A stretch of 13,322 nucleotides of DNA, from the NCBI GenBank assembly GCA_003567805.1, contig PWYP01000131.1, forward strand, positions 1-13,322, written 5' to 3'. Shown piece by piece: positions 1 to 6,502 of the stretch. Positions within the stretch are counted from its first letter, which is position 1. Every line of letters begins with the position of its first letter. Both the position numbers and the translations under genes were made by a program. The notes beneath the pieces are model-generated. The model saw nothing but the letters and a program-made list of their open reading frames with translations, had not been told where the DNA came from and made no database searches. The DNA comes from PVC group bacterium (GTDB taxonomy: Bacteria > Verrucomicrobiota > Kiritimatiellia > UBA8416).

Positions 1-825
1 ACTTCGGTCCAATCCATGCAGCAAAGCATACTCGCGATTAATCGGGAGCATCAAAACACCAAGCCATGCATTACGCCTCTCATCCCAGTCAACAGAGGAT
101 TCTCCTGTCGAATCTGCCAATAACAATTCAAAATCTTCTTGCAGATCTTGAATGGCCAGCGCTTGACCACGCTGCTGCATGATGCCAGCAGGATGACCTG
201 CCATGTTCATCAAAACCGTACCAGGGCTTATAGAGCCAACGGTATCAATCAAAAAAGTCCTATAATGGCCATCAACCAACCCCCGGCAGACCCCCAGCGA
301 CACAAGTGGTTCATAATCAAAATCCTCATCCGTGGCTTGCACCCCAACAACCCATTCCCCGATCGAGAGCTCACCGAAATCTGAGAAATCAAATGCAGCA
401 AATGGTTCATCGGAGATCATTTGAAGTAAAGACATACCAAGCTGGCTGTCACTTTGAACGAGCCTTGCTCGATACACCATGTCACCAACCCACACCTCAA
501 CCCGATCAAATCGATCCGCATTGAGCTCTTCAGCCACAACCACATAACCATTGGTTGTCAAAACAATGCCATGCAAAGACTTTTCCCCGCCCCTCGATGC
601 CGAAGGCGCGTTTCCAAAAGTAATCACCCGCCGGTTTTCATCCTGCTGTACTCCAAGCAGTTTCACCAATACAACACGTTCCTTGGCTGGCTCCGCTGCG
701 GCCAAAGCCGCAGCCTGCATAGAGCTGAACACATCCCGTCCCGCATCCACAGAATCCTTCCGAACAGGCAAGGCACATCCCGCCACCAAAAGCACACCCG
801 TAAATAACAAAAGCAATTTATTCAT
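1..825 (-). CDS. HtrA/DegP-like lipoprotein, probable pseudoprotease (partial, C-terminus beyond window)
   Basis: The reading frame is open from ATG at 825 to the left edge, giving 275 residues with no stop. Residues 1-17 form a lipoprotein signal: a short basic N-terminus, a hydrophobic run and the lipobox VAGC with Cys17, so the mature protein should be membrane-anchored. Residues about 84-216 follow the trypsin-like HtrA (S1C) pattern: NGYVVV at 92-97, WVGDMVYRARLVQSDSQ at 112-128, SIGEWVVGV at 154-162. WLGV at 254-257 followed by GL at 271-272 resembles the start of an HtrA PDZ domain. Lined up from memory with DegP, the catalytic His position is Glu100, the Asp position is Gly130, and the GNSGG serine loop is shortened to PGTVLM at 201-206. 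It therefore probably binds peptides or regulates rather than cleaves. GGGAG lies 5 bases before the start. A repeat of this fold or additional PDZ domains may lie outside the window. Confidence 0.8.
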   Translation of the reverse strand, partial: MNKLLLLFTGVLLVAGCALPVRKDSVDAGRDVFSSMQAAALAAAEPAKERVVLVKLLGVQQDENRRVITFGNAPSASRGGEKSLHGIVLTTNGYVVVAEELNADRFDRVEVWVGDMVYRARLVQSDSQLGMSLLQMISDEPFAAFDFSDFGELSIGEWVVGVQATDEDFDYEPLVSLGVCRGLVDGHYRTFLIDTVGSISPGTVLMNMAGHPAGIMQQRGQALAIQDLQEDFELLLADSTGESSVDWDERRNAWLGVLMLPINREYALLHGLDRS

Positions 826-841
826 CGAAACTCCCGAAATT

Positions 842-870
842 TTATAAATGACAAACCAGTATGCTAACAA
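842..870 (-). promoter_or_regulatory. Candidate sigma-70 promoter for the HtrA-like lipoprotein
   Basis: On the minus strand TTGTTA (865-870) and TTATAA (842-847) are separated by exactly 17 bases. Transcription would begin near 835, leaving a leader of only about 10 bases that starts at the GGGAG ribosome site. That is tight, so the true -10 element could lie slightly further upstream. The rest of 826-1036, between the divergent genes, is A/T-rich around 890-950. It has a TTGACT at 939-944 facing the plus-strand genes, but no convincing -10 element at normal spacing. Confidence 0.35.
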
Positions 871-1036
871 ACGTGTAGATGAGTGAAAACAATTATTATT
901 CCTCTAGTCTAAAAAAACGCCATATTTCCAAGAAAAAGTTGACTTTTCGAGATAAGTGCGCACACTCGTACAGTCCGCAAACATGAACCAGCATATACCG
1001 AATGGTTGTGCCAACAATACAGGCAGTGAAAGCCAT

Positions 1037-1258
1037 ATGCCGCAATTTTCGAAAAAAGAAACAAACGTACTATTAGTCATAGGAGTTGTCGCTATTGTCG
1101 TGGGGTTGGCAATGCGTTGGATCGGGGCACACTTTCTTGCTACGGAAGTGGGTATTCCCGAGTACCTGACAGCACTGCGTAATAGCGGGGTCACTATCAC
1201 CTGTCTTGCCATTTTGTGGACTGTGCTCGCTGCATTCCGTAAGTCACAACTCCTATAA
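1037..1258 (+). CDS. Small two-helix membrane protein, function unknown
   Basis: This short ORF encodes 73 residues from ATG at 1037. Two hydrophobic stretches, about residues 12-29 (LLVIGVVAIVVGLAMRW region) and 50-66 (VTITCLAILWTVLAAF region), suggest two membrane helices joined by a short loop; the C-terminus is basic. In-frame starts also exist at 983 (ATG) and 956 (GTG). I prefer 1037 because the added residues are polar and poorly organised, and because the hydrophobic core starts soon after 1037, but no start has a strong ribosome site. The gene ends 19 bases before the sugar kinase on the same strand, so the two may be cotranscribed. I recognise no family. An overlapping minus-strand ORF across the same bases looks like a shadow. 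Confidence 0.5.
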   Translation: MPQFSKKETNVLLVIGVVAIVVGLAMRWIGAHFLATEVGIPEYLTALRNSGVTITCLAILWTVLAAFRKSQLL

Positions 1259-1277
1259 CGTTTTCAGGAAAACACAT

Positions 1278-2162
1278 ATGTACAAACTCGGCATTGATCT
1301 TGGCGGCACAAAAATTGAAGGTATCGTATTGGATCAAGAATCCAACGTTCTTTTCCGCGAACGAATCCCCACTGAGCAAGAGCAAGGATATGAGCATATC
1401 ATCAATAATATCCACCGCTTATATCACCTCATGGTCGATGACATCAAAGGCGCCGAACACACGATCGGCATCGGAACACCGGGGGCGATCTCTCCGCGCA
1501 GCGGACTTTTGAAAAACTCGAATGCCGTGATCATGAACGGCAAACCCGTACAAAAAGATATCGAAAAAGCCATCGGGCGACCCATTGCCATCCAGAATGA
1601 TGCCAACTGTTTCGCCATGGCTGAAGCCATGCTGGGTCCCGGCAAAGGTAAGCATATGGTCTTCGGCGTAATCATGGGCACAGGCTGTGGCGGGGGGCTT
1701 GTAATTGACGGAAAAGTCCATACCGGCCTGCAGGCCATTGGTGGCGAATGGGGGCACATGTCCATTGATCCAAATGGTCCGGAATGCTACTGCGGTGCCC
1801 GCGGCTGTGTGGAGACCTTCATCAGCGGTGGCGGTCTGACCAAAATGTACGCCAAACGATATGACAACCCGAAATCACTGCCGGAAGTGCAGCAGGATTA
1901 CTATCAGGGCGAACCGCGCGCCGCCGAATTTTTCAACCACTTCTTTGTTCGATTCGGAACCGCTATGGCAAACTTAATCGCCGTCCTCGATCCAGACATT
2001 GTCATTCTAGGGGGGGGCTTTTCTAATTTCGAAGCCATATACACAGAAGGCATCAAAGAAGTAGAACGTCAAGTGTTTAGCGACAGCCTGGATACCCCCA
2101 TTGTTAAACATACACAGGGTGATAGCGCAGGCGTATTCGGCGCCGCATTCGTCGGCATCTAA
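1278..2162 (+). CDS. ROK-family sugar kinase, manno(fructo)kinase-like
   Basis: This 294-residue cytoplasmic kinase is the usual length for single-domain ROK enzymes, which phosphorylate a hexose with ATP. The phosphate-binding motif DLGGTKIEG is at residues 7-15 and the catalytic base is expected to be Asp108 in QNDAN. GTGCGGG at 134-140 belongs to the sugar/ATP cleft. The ROK zinc site is complete: His160 in GEWGH, then Cys170, Cys172 and Cys177 in CYCGARGCVE. A second glycine motif, ILGGG, is at 243-247. The stretches GTPGAISPRSGLLKN and GCVETFISG resemble E. coli Mak (manno(fructo)kinase) more than NagK as I recall them, so fructose or mannose is the best guess for substrate; glucose or N-acetylglucosamine cannot be excluded. 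ATG at 1278 is chosen because AGGAA sits 7 bases upstream and the family begins right there; the frame itself opens further upstream. It converges with the protein kinase gene, with nine bases between stops. Confidence 0.9.
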   Translation: MYKLGIDLGGTKIEGIVLDQESNVLFRERIPTEQEQGYEHIINNIHRLYHLMVDDIKGAEHTIGIGTPGAISPRSGLLKNSNAVIMNGKPVQKDIEKAIGRPIAIQNDANCFAMAEAMLGPGKGKHMVFGVIMGTGCGGGLVIDGKVHTGLQAIGGEWGHMSIDPNGPECYCGARGCVETFISGGGLTKMYAKRYDNPKSLPEVQQDYYQGEPRAAEFFNHFFVRFGTAMANLIAVLDPDIVILGGGFSNFEAIYTEGIKEVERQVFSDSLDTPIVKHTQGDSAGVFGAAFVGI

Positions 2163-2171
2163 CGGTTCGTA

Positions 2172-5100
2172 CTACCGTACCCATTCGATCCCATTTACAA
2201 ACCGTAAATTGGGTAACCGATGCAGTAAATTGCGAACATTTGCACGCTCTGGATTATCAATACTCAACCGCTCAATCGGTAGTCCAGCCAGTGGGGACAA
2301 ACTGTCATACTCAACCCCGACCATATTTAATGATCGCAGAGGAAGCCCCTCCAAAGGTGATAAGTCACGAACTCTGGTATGCGAAATGTTTAACACTCTC
2401 AACGGCAACCCCGACAAGAAGGAAAGATCAACAATACGTGTATGGGATACGTTTAGCTCCTCCAAGGGCAAAGACGCGAGAACGGAGCAATCAGAAACAG
2501 TAGTTCTGCCAAGATGAAGTCGTACCAGCGGCATACCGGCAAGCACACTTATGTCGTTGACAGAAGTTTCCGTTAACGACAAATGCACCAACGCCTTTCC
2601 CCGCAATATAGCTAAATCCCGGATCTGCGTCCTGCTGGCTTCCAAATGAACGAGGGGCATATCGCGCAAAGCATTAAAATTAAAAACACGGGACCCCGAA
2701 ATATTCAGACGTTCTATCGGGGCGCCATACAGTGTGGTCAGGTCTCGCAACTGCGTATCGGCTGCATCTAGGTGTGTAAGCTGATCTCCAGCCAGTGGCC
2801 GAAAGTCAATCACTGCAGTATCGCTCACATCCACCCTTCTTAATGGCTTCCCCCGCAGAGGCGACAGGTCACGAACAGAAGTCCCCCGTAACAGTACGAC
2901 TTCAAGAGGGGCATTGCGTAACGCTGATATATCAGCAACCTGCGTATGAGATGCATTGAACTCAAGAAGCGGCATCCCTAACAGCGGTGTAAGATCGCGT
3001 ACAGCGGTATTATTGATATTCAGCACTGCAAGCAAAAGACCACGCAAAGGCGACAAATCTCGCAAAGGAGCAATAGGGCGATTACGCCAAACATGGTCAG
3101 GGTGCCCCCCCGCACAAACAACTTCCTCCAAATCTTCAAGGGCTGCAAGCGGGCCAATGTCAGCGAGCATATCGGAAACGACCTCAACCCTTACCGCATT
3201 ACCAGAAGCAGGCTCTCTCATGATCCGTATATCCATCACGAATAAATCTGGATTTTTCGCAACCATGGATCTTCGGATCGATTCGTCGATGCGCACGTAT
3301 GATTGATGATCTGTAACCAATCTGCGCCGGGCACGCGCTCGCACCTGCAAGGCCGAATACTCTCGTTCAGTGCTTGTCTCCTGTTCTACAGCAGCAACGG
3401 CGGAACGTTTCAATGCCTCCAGAACGTCTGCAGCATCACGTACTATCTGAGTATTTTCAAAAGTCATTTCAAATTCTACTGCCCAATCGGCGGCATCCGG
3501 ATGCAAACCTCTTTCTCCTCGTGCGACATCCACGGCCCGAACCCAATCCGCATACGCCTGCTCATCGTCAATCAAAACTCCCATCCGGCGGACCCCTTCC
3601 ACGAGATGGGTTTTGGCTACCTCCTCTTGACGCGCATCCCTGCGAACGCGCATCTGCGCAAGCAGGGCATCGGAGAATGGTGCGGGAAATCCAGCGAGAC
3701 TGCGTTCTACATCAGACAAATCCTTCGATGTCCATTCTTCAAGGATTATTGCCAATCCTAGGGCAAGATCGCCATCACCGCCTGCGCGAGATCGATACTC
3801 CTCAGGCGCAAGATCATGAATCGAAAAACGCACCATACGCGCAGCACGGTGGCCCCGCACAATAATTTCTTGCTCCGCAGTCACAGTTTCTCCAGCAACG
3901 TCAACATCCACAATCGTGTAACGCTGCATCCCTCCATGTAAATGCACCTCTACCGCACGCCCACGCTCTCTTTCAAAAGACTGCAGAACCCGGCGGTGCA
4001 ACCTTGCTGACTCGCGCAACACCCCTCCGATCTGTTCAAACACGCGCACACTTTCCTCATCCAGAGCGTCGTTTTCTAAAATTATAGCTATGTTTTCGGA
4101 TGCCGCTGCAACCCCATCATCCAGCATGATCCGACAAAGCGTTTCCCAGGATTGTAATACGCGTTTCTGCCGCATTTCCTCCTCTGCCTGCTGTGCAGCC
4201 ATATACATCTCACGACGACGATGCAAGGCAGACACGGCATCCCTACGTAATGCAACCGTTTCTGCCGACATGGCACCATCGTATTCACGAAATATCTGTA
4301 TGGCTCTATCAAAGTCAAACCGGGATTCATATGCAGCAGCCTGCTCGTGCAAAGACGCGACGACACGCTCTGCAGCACGCTCCCGCAAAGCAGATATTCG
4401 CTCCATTTCCCTTCCAGCAAGAGCGCCATATCGCGTATCGGAATACGACGCAACAACAGCGTTCAGCAACCTCATAGCACCATCAAAATCCGCTGGATTG
4501 TTTTCAAACAAATCCAGCGCGGCCTCATAGCGTTGCCGCGCCTCAGCATCGCGCTCTGCACGTTCGTCGGAACTTTCGACAACCTGCTCTTCCGCCCGAG
4601 GAACAACAGCCTTCTCCATCGGTTGCGGTTCGGGACCTGATAATAGTAAAACGACACCCAAAATCATCGCTAGAATCGCCCCCACCGCAATCACAGCCGG
4701 GACCAAACGCCTCGTCGCCTTACTGGAAACTCGTTCTCCTACATCGCCTGTAGCATGCCCTCCTCCCCCCATACGTTGCGCACTGCAAGCCATTGTACTG
4801 GCATCGTGAGGTGGCATACGGCTGGGTAAACGAAAATGCCGAACCGCGTGAATATCTTGTAACACTTCGTGCCAATCGGCTTGTCGCAAATCCCGGTCCT
4901 TGGCCATCATTTTCTGCAGTAAAGCGCACATCGGCTTGCTGACACCACTGACGACATCCATTACATCCGGCAACTGGCCCTCGATTTGCTGTGCGAGAAC
5001 CTCATCAACATCCATGCCCTCGAATGGAAACTTTCCGGTTAAAATGTGATACAACATACAACCGAGTGAATAGATATCAGCCCGGCAATCCAGATCAGAA

Positions 5101-5660
5101 GCCCCACGCGCTTGTTCCGGAGACATGTAAGCTGGCGTACCCAAAACGTCATCATCGGTACCAGAACTCGGACGAAGAACATCCATCGTCCGTGCCAACC
5201 CCAGATCAGCAATTTTTAAAGTCCCATCACGATCCACCATGATATTGTCGGGTTTAATATCGCAATGGATCATCTTTGCATGTTTCCAGGCATACAAAAG
5301 GCCATCCGCTACGCATTCAGCAATTAACAAAGCATCCGCTTGCGTTAAGGTTCCCTTACGGCGCAACCAATCTCCCACCGAATACCCATCGATAAACTCC
5401 ATCACAATATAATACGTACCTTCGAGGAAGTTCGCATCGTGAACTTGAATAATCGAAGCATGTTTCAATCTTGCGGCCGACCGCGCCTCCGTCTTAAACC
5501 TTTCGATATCAGACGGATCATCGCCCCACTCCGCATGTAAGACTTTAATAGCGACAGGCCGGTCCAAGTTCAGCTGACGACCTTTCCAGACCGTCGCCAT
5601 ACCGCCCTGACCTATCTTGCCTTCTATTTCAATACCCTGAATTTCAGGTACAGTCGTCAT
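2172..5660 (-). CDS. Membrane-anchored Ser/Thr protein kinase with C-terminal leucine-rich repeats
   Basis: This is a 1,162-residue Hanks-type kinase, far longer than a typical PknB. Numbering from ATG at 5660, the kinase domain covers about residues 8-270: glycine loop GQGGMATVW near 17-25, Lys39 in VAIKV, HCDIKPDN with catalytic Asp134, DLG at 152-154 and GTPAYMSPEQA at about 174-184. One hydrophobic helix at about 319-342 (VPAVIAVGAILAMILGVVLLL) should span the membrane, placing the kinase inside and the rest outside. Residues about 360-840 are Arg/Glu-rich and mostly helical, with TPR-like stretches but no family I can name. Residues 868-1140 are 13 leucine-rich repeats of exactly 21 residues. 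HCD in place of HRD makes it a non-RD kinase. A GTG start at 5672, with AAGG seven bases upstream, would add four residues; I prefer the ATG, with GGGA six bases upstream. Ligand and substrates are unknown; the repeats probably bind a protein. Confidence 0.92.
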   Translation of the reverse strand: MTTVPEIQGIEIEGKIGQGGMATVWKGRQLNLDRPVAIKVLHAEWGDDPSDIERFKTEARSAARLKHASIIQVHDANFLEGTYYIVMEFIDGYSVGDWLRRKGTLTQADALLIAECVADGLLYAWKHAKMIHCDIKPDNIMVDRDGTLKIADLGLARTMDVLRPSSGTDDDVLGTPAYMSPEQARGASDLDCRADIYSLGCMLYHILTGKFPFEGMDVDEVLAQQIEGQLPDVMDVVSGVSKPMCALLQKMMAKDRDLRQADWHEVLQDIHAVRHFRLPSRMPPHDASTMACSAQRMGGGGHATGDVGERVSSKATRRLVPAVIAVGAILAMILGVVLLLSGPEPQPMEKAVVPRAEEQVVESSDERAERDAEARQRYEAALDLFENNPADFDGAMRLLNAVVASYSDTRYGALAGREMERISALRERAAERVVASLHEQAAAYESRFDFDRAIQIFREYDGAMSAETVALRRDAVSALHRRREMYMAAQQAEEEMRQKRVLQSWETLCRIMLDDGVAAASENIAIILENDALDEESVRVFEQIGGVLRESARLHRRVLQSFERERGRAVEVHLHGGMQRYTIVDVDVAGETVTAEQEIIVRGHRAARMVRFSIHDLAPEEYRSRAGGDGDLALGLAIILEEWTSKDLSDVERSLAGFPAPFSDALLAQMRVRRDARQEEVAKTHLVEGVRRMGVLIDDEQAYADWVRAVDVARGERGLHPDAADWAVEFEMTFENTQIVRDAADVLEALKRSAVAAVEQETSTEREYSALQVRARARRRLVTDHQSYVRIDESIRRSMVAKNPDLFVMDIRIMREPASGNAVRVEVVSDMLADIGPLAALEDLEEVVCAGGHPDHVWRNRPIAPLRDLSPLRGLLLAVLNINNTAVRDLTPLLGMPLLEFNASHTQVADISALRNAPLEVVLLRGTSVRDLSPLRGKPLRRVDVSDTAVIDFRPLAGDQLTHLDAADTQLRDLTTLYGAPIERLNISGSRVFNFNALRDMPLVHLEASRTQIRDLAILRGKALVHLSLTETSVNDISVLAGMPLVRLHLGRTTVSDCSVLASLPLEELNVSHTRIVDLSFLSGLPLRVLNISHTRVRDLSPLEGLPLRSLNMVGVEYDSLSPLAGLPIERLSIDNPERANVRNLLHRLPNLRFVNGIEWVR
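2241..3059 (-). repeat. Thirteen tandem 63-base units encoding 21-residue leucine-rich repeats
   Basis: Within the kinase gene, 13 consecutive units of exactly 21 codons (63 bases) run without a single-residue slip. The pattern per unit is about D-L-x-x-L-x-G-x-P-L-x-x-L-x-x-S-x-T-x-V-x, for example DLSFLSGLPLRVLNISHTR in the eleventh unit. Units share protein pattern but differ widely in DNA, so this is an old expanded solenoid rather than a recent slippage array. An irregular capping stretch (about residues 1141-1162) ends the protein, and a less regular first turn probably lies just before the array, around LADIGPLAAL. Confidence 0.88.
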
Positions 5661-5799
5661 AAAACATCCCACGAAAACGCCTTAACATGCAGGCAACCAG
5701 ATCAATCGCTGCATGAATCCCATATCAATTCTACAAACTATATTGTGAACAACGTACTCCACACACCCGACAGTAACCAACATGGAATACAGGCGTGAG

Positions 5800-5826
5800 A
5801 TTATAACCGATCGGAACCAGCGTCAA
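5800..5826 (-). promoter_or_regulatory. Probable sigma-70 promoter for the kinase-LRR gene
   Basis: On the minus strand TTGACG (5821-5826) and a perfect TATAAT (5800-5805) are separated by 15 bases, shorter than the usual 17. Transcription would start near 5793, leaving a leader of about 133 bases before ATG at 5660. It lies in the 218-base gap after the flavin reductase gene, so the kinase probably has its own transcript. I saw no clear terminator hairpin for the flavin reductase in this gap. Confidence 0.5.
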
Positions 5827-5878
5827 CAACGGCATCGCATACGCAATGGGAATCAGACCGCGACAACGTCCATGTTTT

Positions 5879-6379
5879 TCATTTCTTTGGACTTGTGATT
5901 TCTGAACCAAGATAATGATAGCGCGACTGCGCATAGACCAAAGGGCGCCCCCCTGCCCCAGCATATATGCTACCGACATCACCAATTACAACTTTGTGGT
6001 CACCACTGGACAGTACATCATTCACTTCGCACCCGATCGAGGCAATCGCTCCCTGTAAACGAGCCCCTCCACTCCAAGGCGCAAACCGAAAGGCCGGCAT
6101 TCCTGGCCCCTTCCAGTAACCGGAGAAATAAACCGAAAGAGCCGCCTGGTCTTCCCGTAGAACATTCACCGAAAAAACGCCTTCACGACGTATGGCCTTC
6201 AGGCAATGACTTTCGTTCGTCATGCAAACCAATAATCGCAGCGGATCAAGCGAAACCGAGGTTACTGCGTTGGCAGTCATGGCATACAAACGCTCTCCCC
6301 ACCCTGTGGCTATTACGGTCACCCCCGTAACAAAGCGCCCCATTACCGCCTTGAATTGTTTCTGCGTTATCGTCGACAT
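5879..6379 (-). CDS. Flavin reductase-like (FMN-binding split-barrel) domain protein
   Basis: This 166-residue protein matches the flavin reductase-like family (HpaC/NtaB type), whose members use NAD(P)H to reduce FMN or FAD, often for a partner oxygenase; some members bind flavin without being reductases. Visible hallmarks are FVTGVTVIAT at residues 16-25, MTANAVTSVSLDPLRLLVCM at 34-53, FSVNVL at 69-74, GDHKVVIGDV at 126-135 and PLVYAQSRYHYLG at 146-158. Length matches the single-domain family. ATG at 6379 fits the family N-terminus; a TTG at 6391 would add four residues. No ribosome site sits at normal distance (AGGGG is 14 bases away). A weak TTGATT-17-TATTGC pair (6388-6416) would start transcription only about two bases before the ATG, so the message might be nearly leaderless. 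No oxygenase lies nearby; it is divergent from the SUF operon. Confidence 0.85.
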   Translation of the reverse strand: MSTITQKQFKAVMGRFVTGVTVIATGWGERLYAMTANAVTSVSLDPLRLLVCMTNESHCLKAIRREGVFSVNVLREDQAALSVYFSGYWKGPGMPAFRFAPWSGGARLQGAIASIGCEVNDVLSSGDHKVVIGDVGSIYAGAGGRPLVYAQSRYHYLGSEITSPKK

Positions 6380-6441
6380 GTTTGTAAGCAATACCCCTAT
6401 GAGAGCGAAGAATCAACACACTTTGTTAAATACGTTTTTTT

Positions 6442-6470
6442 TTGACTTATTTATCCGTTGGCTTTATAGA
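6442..6470 (+). promoter_or_regulatory. Strong sigma-70-type promoter of the suf operon
   Basis: TTGACT (6442-6447), a 17-base spacer and TATAGA (6465-6470) form a near-consensus promoter. A run of T residues lies immediately upstream (6435-6443), which may act like an UP element. Transcription is predicted near 6477, leaving a 26-base leader that holds AAGGA (6493-6497) five bases before the sufB ATG. I did not find a recognisable IscR or Fur box overlapping it. Confidence 0.65.
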
Positions 6471-6502
6471 TTTTCTTCGGGCAAGAGAAGGAAAGGATTG
6501 AG

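Noticed and set aside
139..847. Several plus-strand ORFs of 72-117 codons
   Set aside because: They lie opposite the lipoprotein gene, show no domain pattern, overlap each other, and the minus-strand frame has a lipobox and HtrA-like motifs across the same bases.
904..1212. 102-codon minus-strand ORF
   Set aside because: It is antisense to the small two-helix ORF, lacks a sensible ribosome site and domain pattern, and would occupy the divergent promoter region.
2162..2178. ACGGT...ACCGT hairpin spanning the two convergent stops as a bidirectional terminator
   Set aside because: The stem is only five pairs with a seven-base loop and neither side has a T-run; it is too weak to call.
3303..3865. 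Two plus-strand ORFs of 152 and 163 codons
   Set aside because: They are antisense shadows of the helical region of the kinase gene, rich in His, Pro, Arg and Cys with no recognisable motif.
5682..5783. 33-codon minus-strand ORF in the kinase leader as a separate gene
   Set aside because: It has no ribosome site and no recognisable pattern; I mention it only as a possible leader ORF in the findings.
5731..5985. 84-codon minus-strand ORF between the flavin reductase and the kinase
   Set aside because: It overlaps the 3' end of the flavin reductase in another frame and covers the kinase promoter; its product has no family pattern.
6417..6502. IscR- or Fur-type operator in the suf promoter region
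   Set aside because: I found no convincing match to either known motif near TTGACT/TATAGA, so regulation of the operon by these proteins is not claimed.
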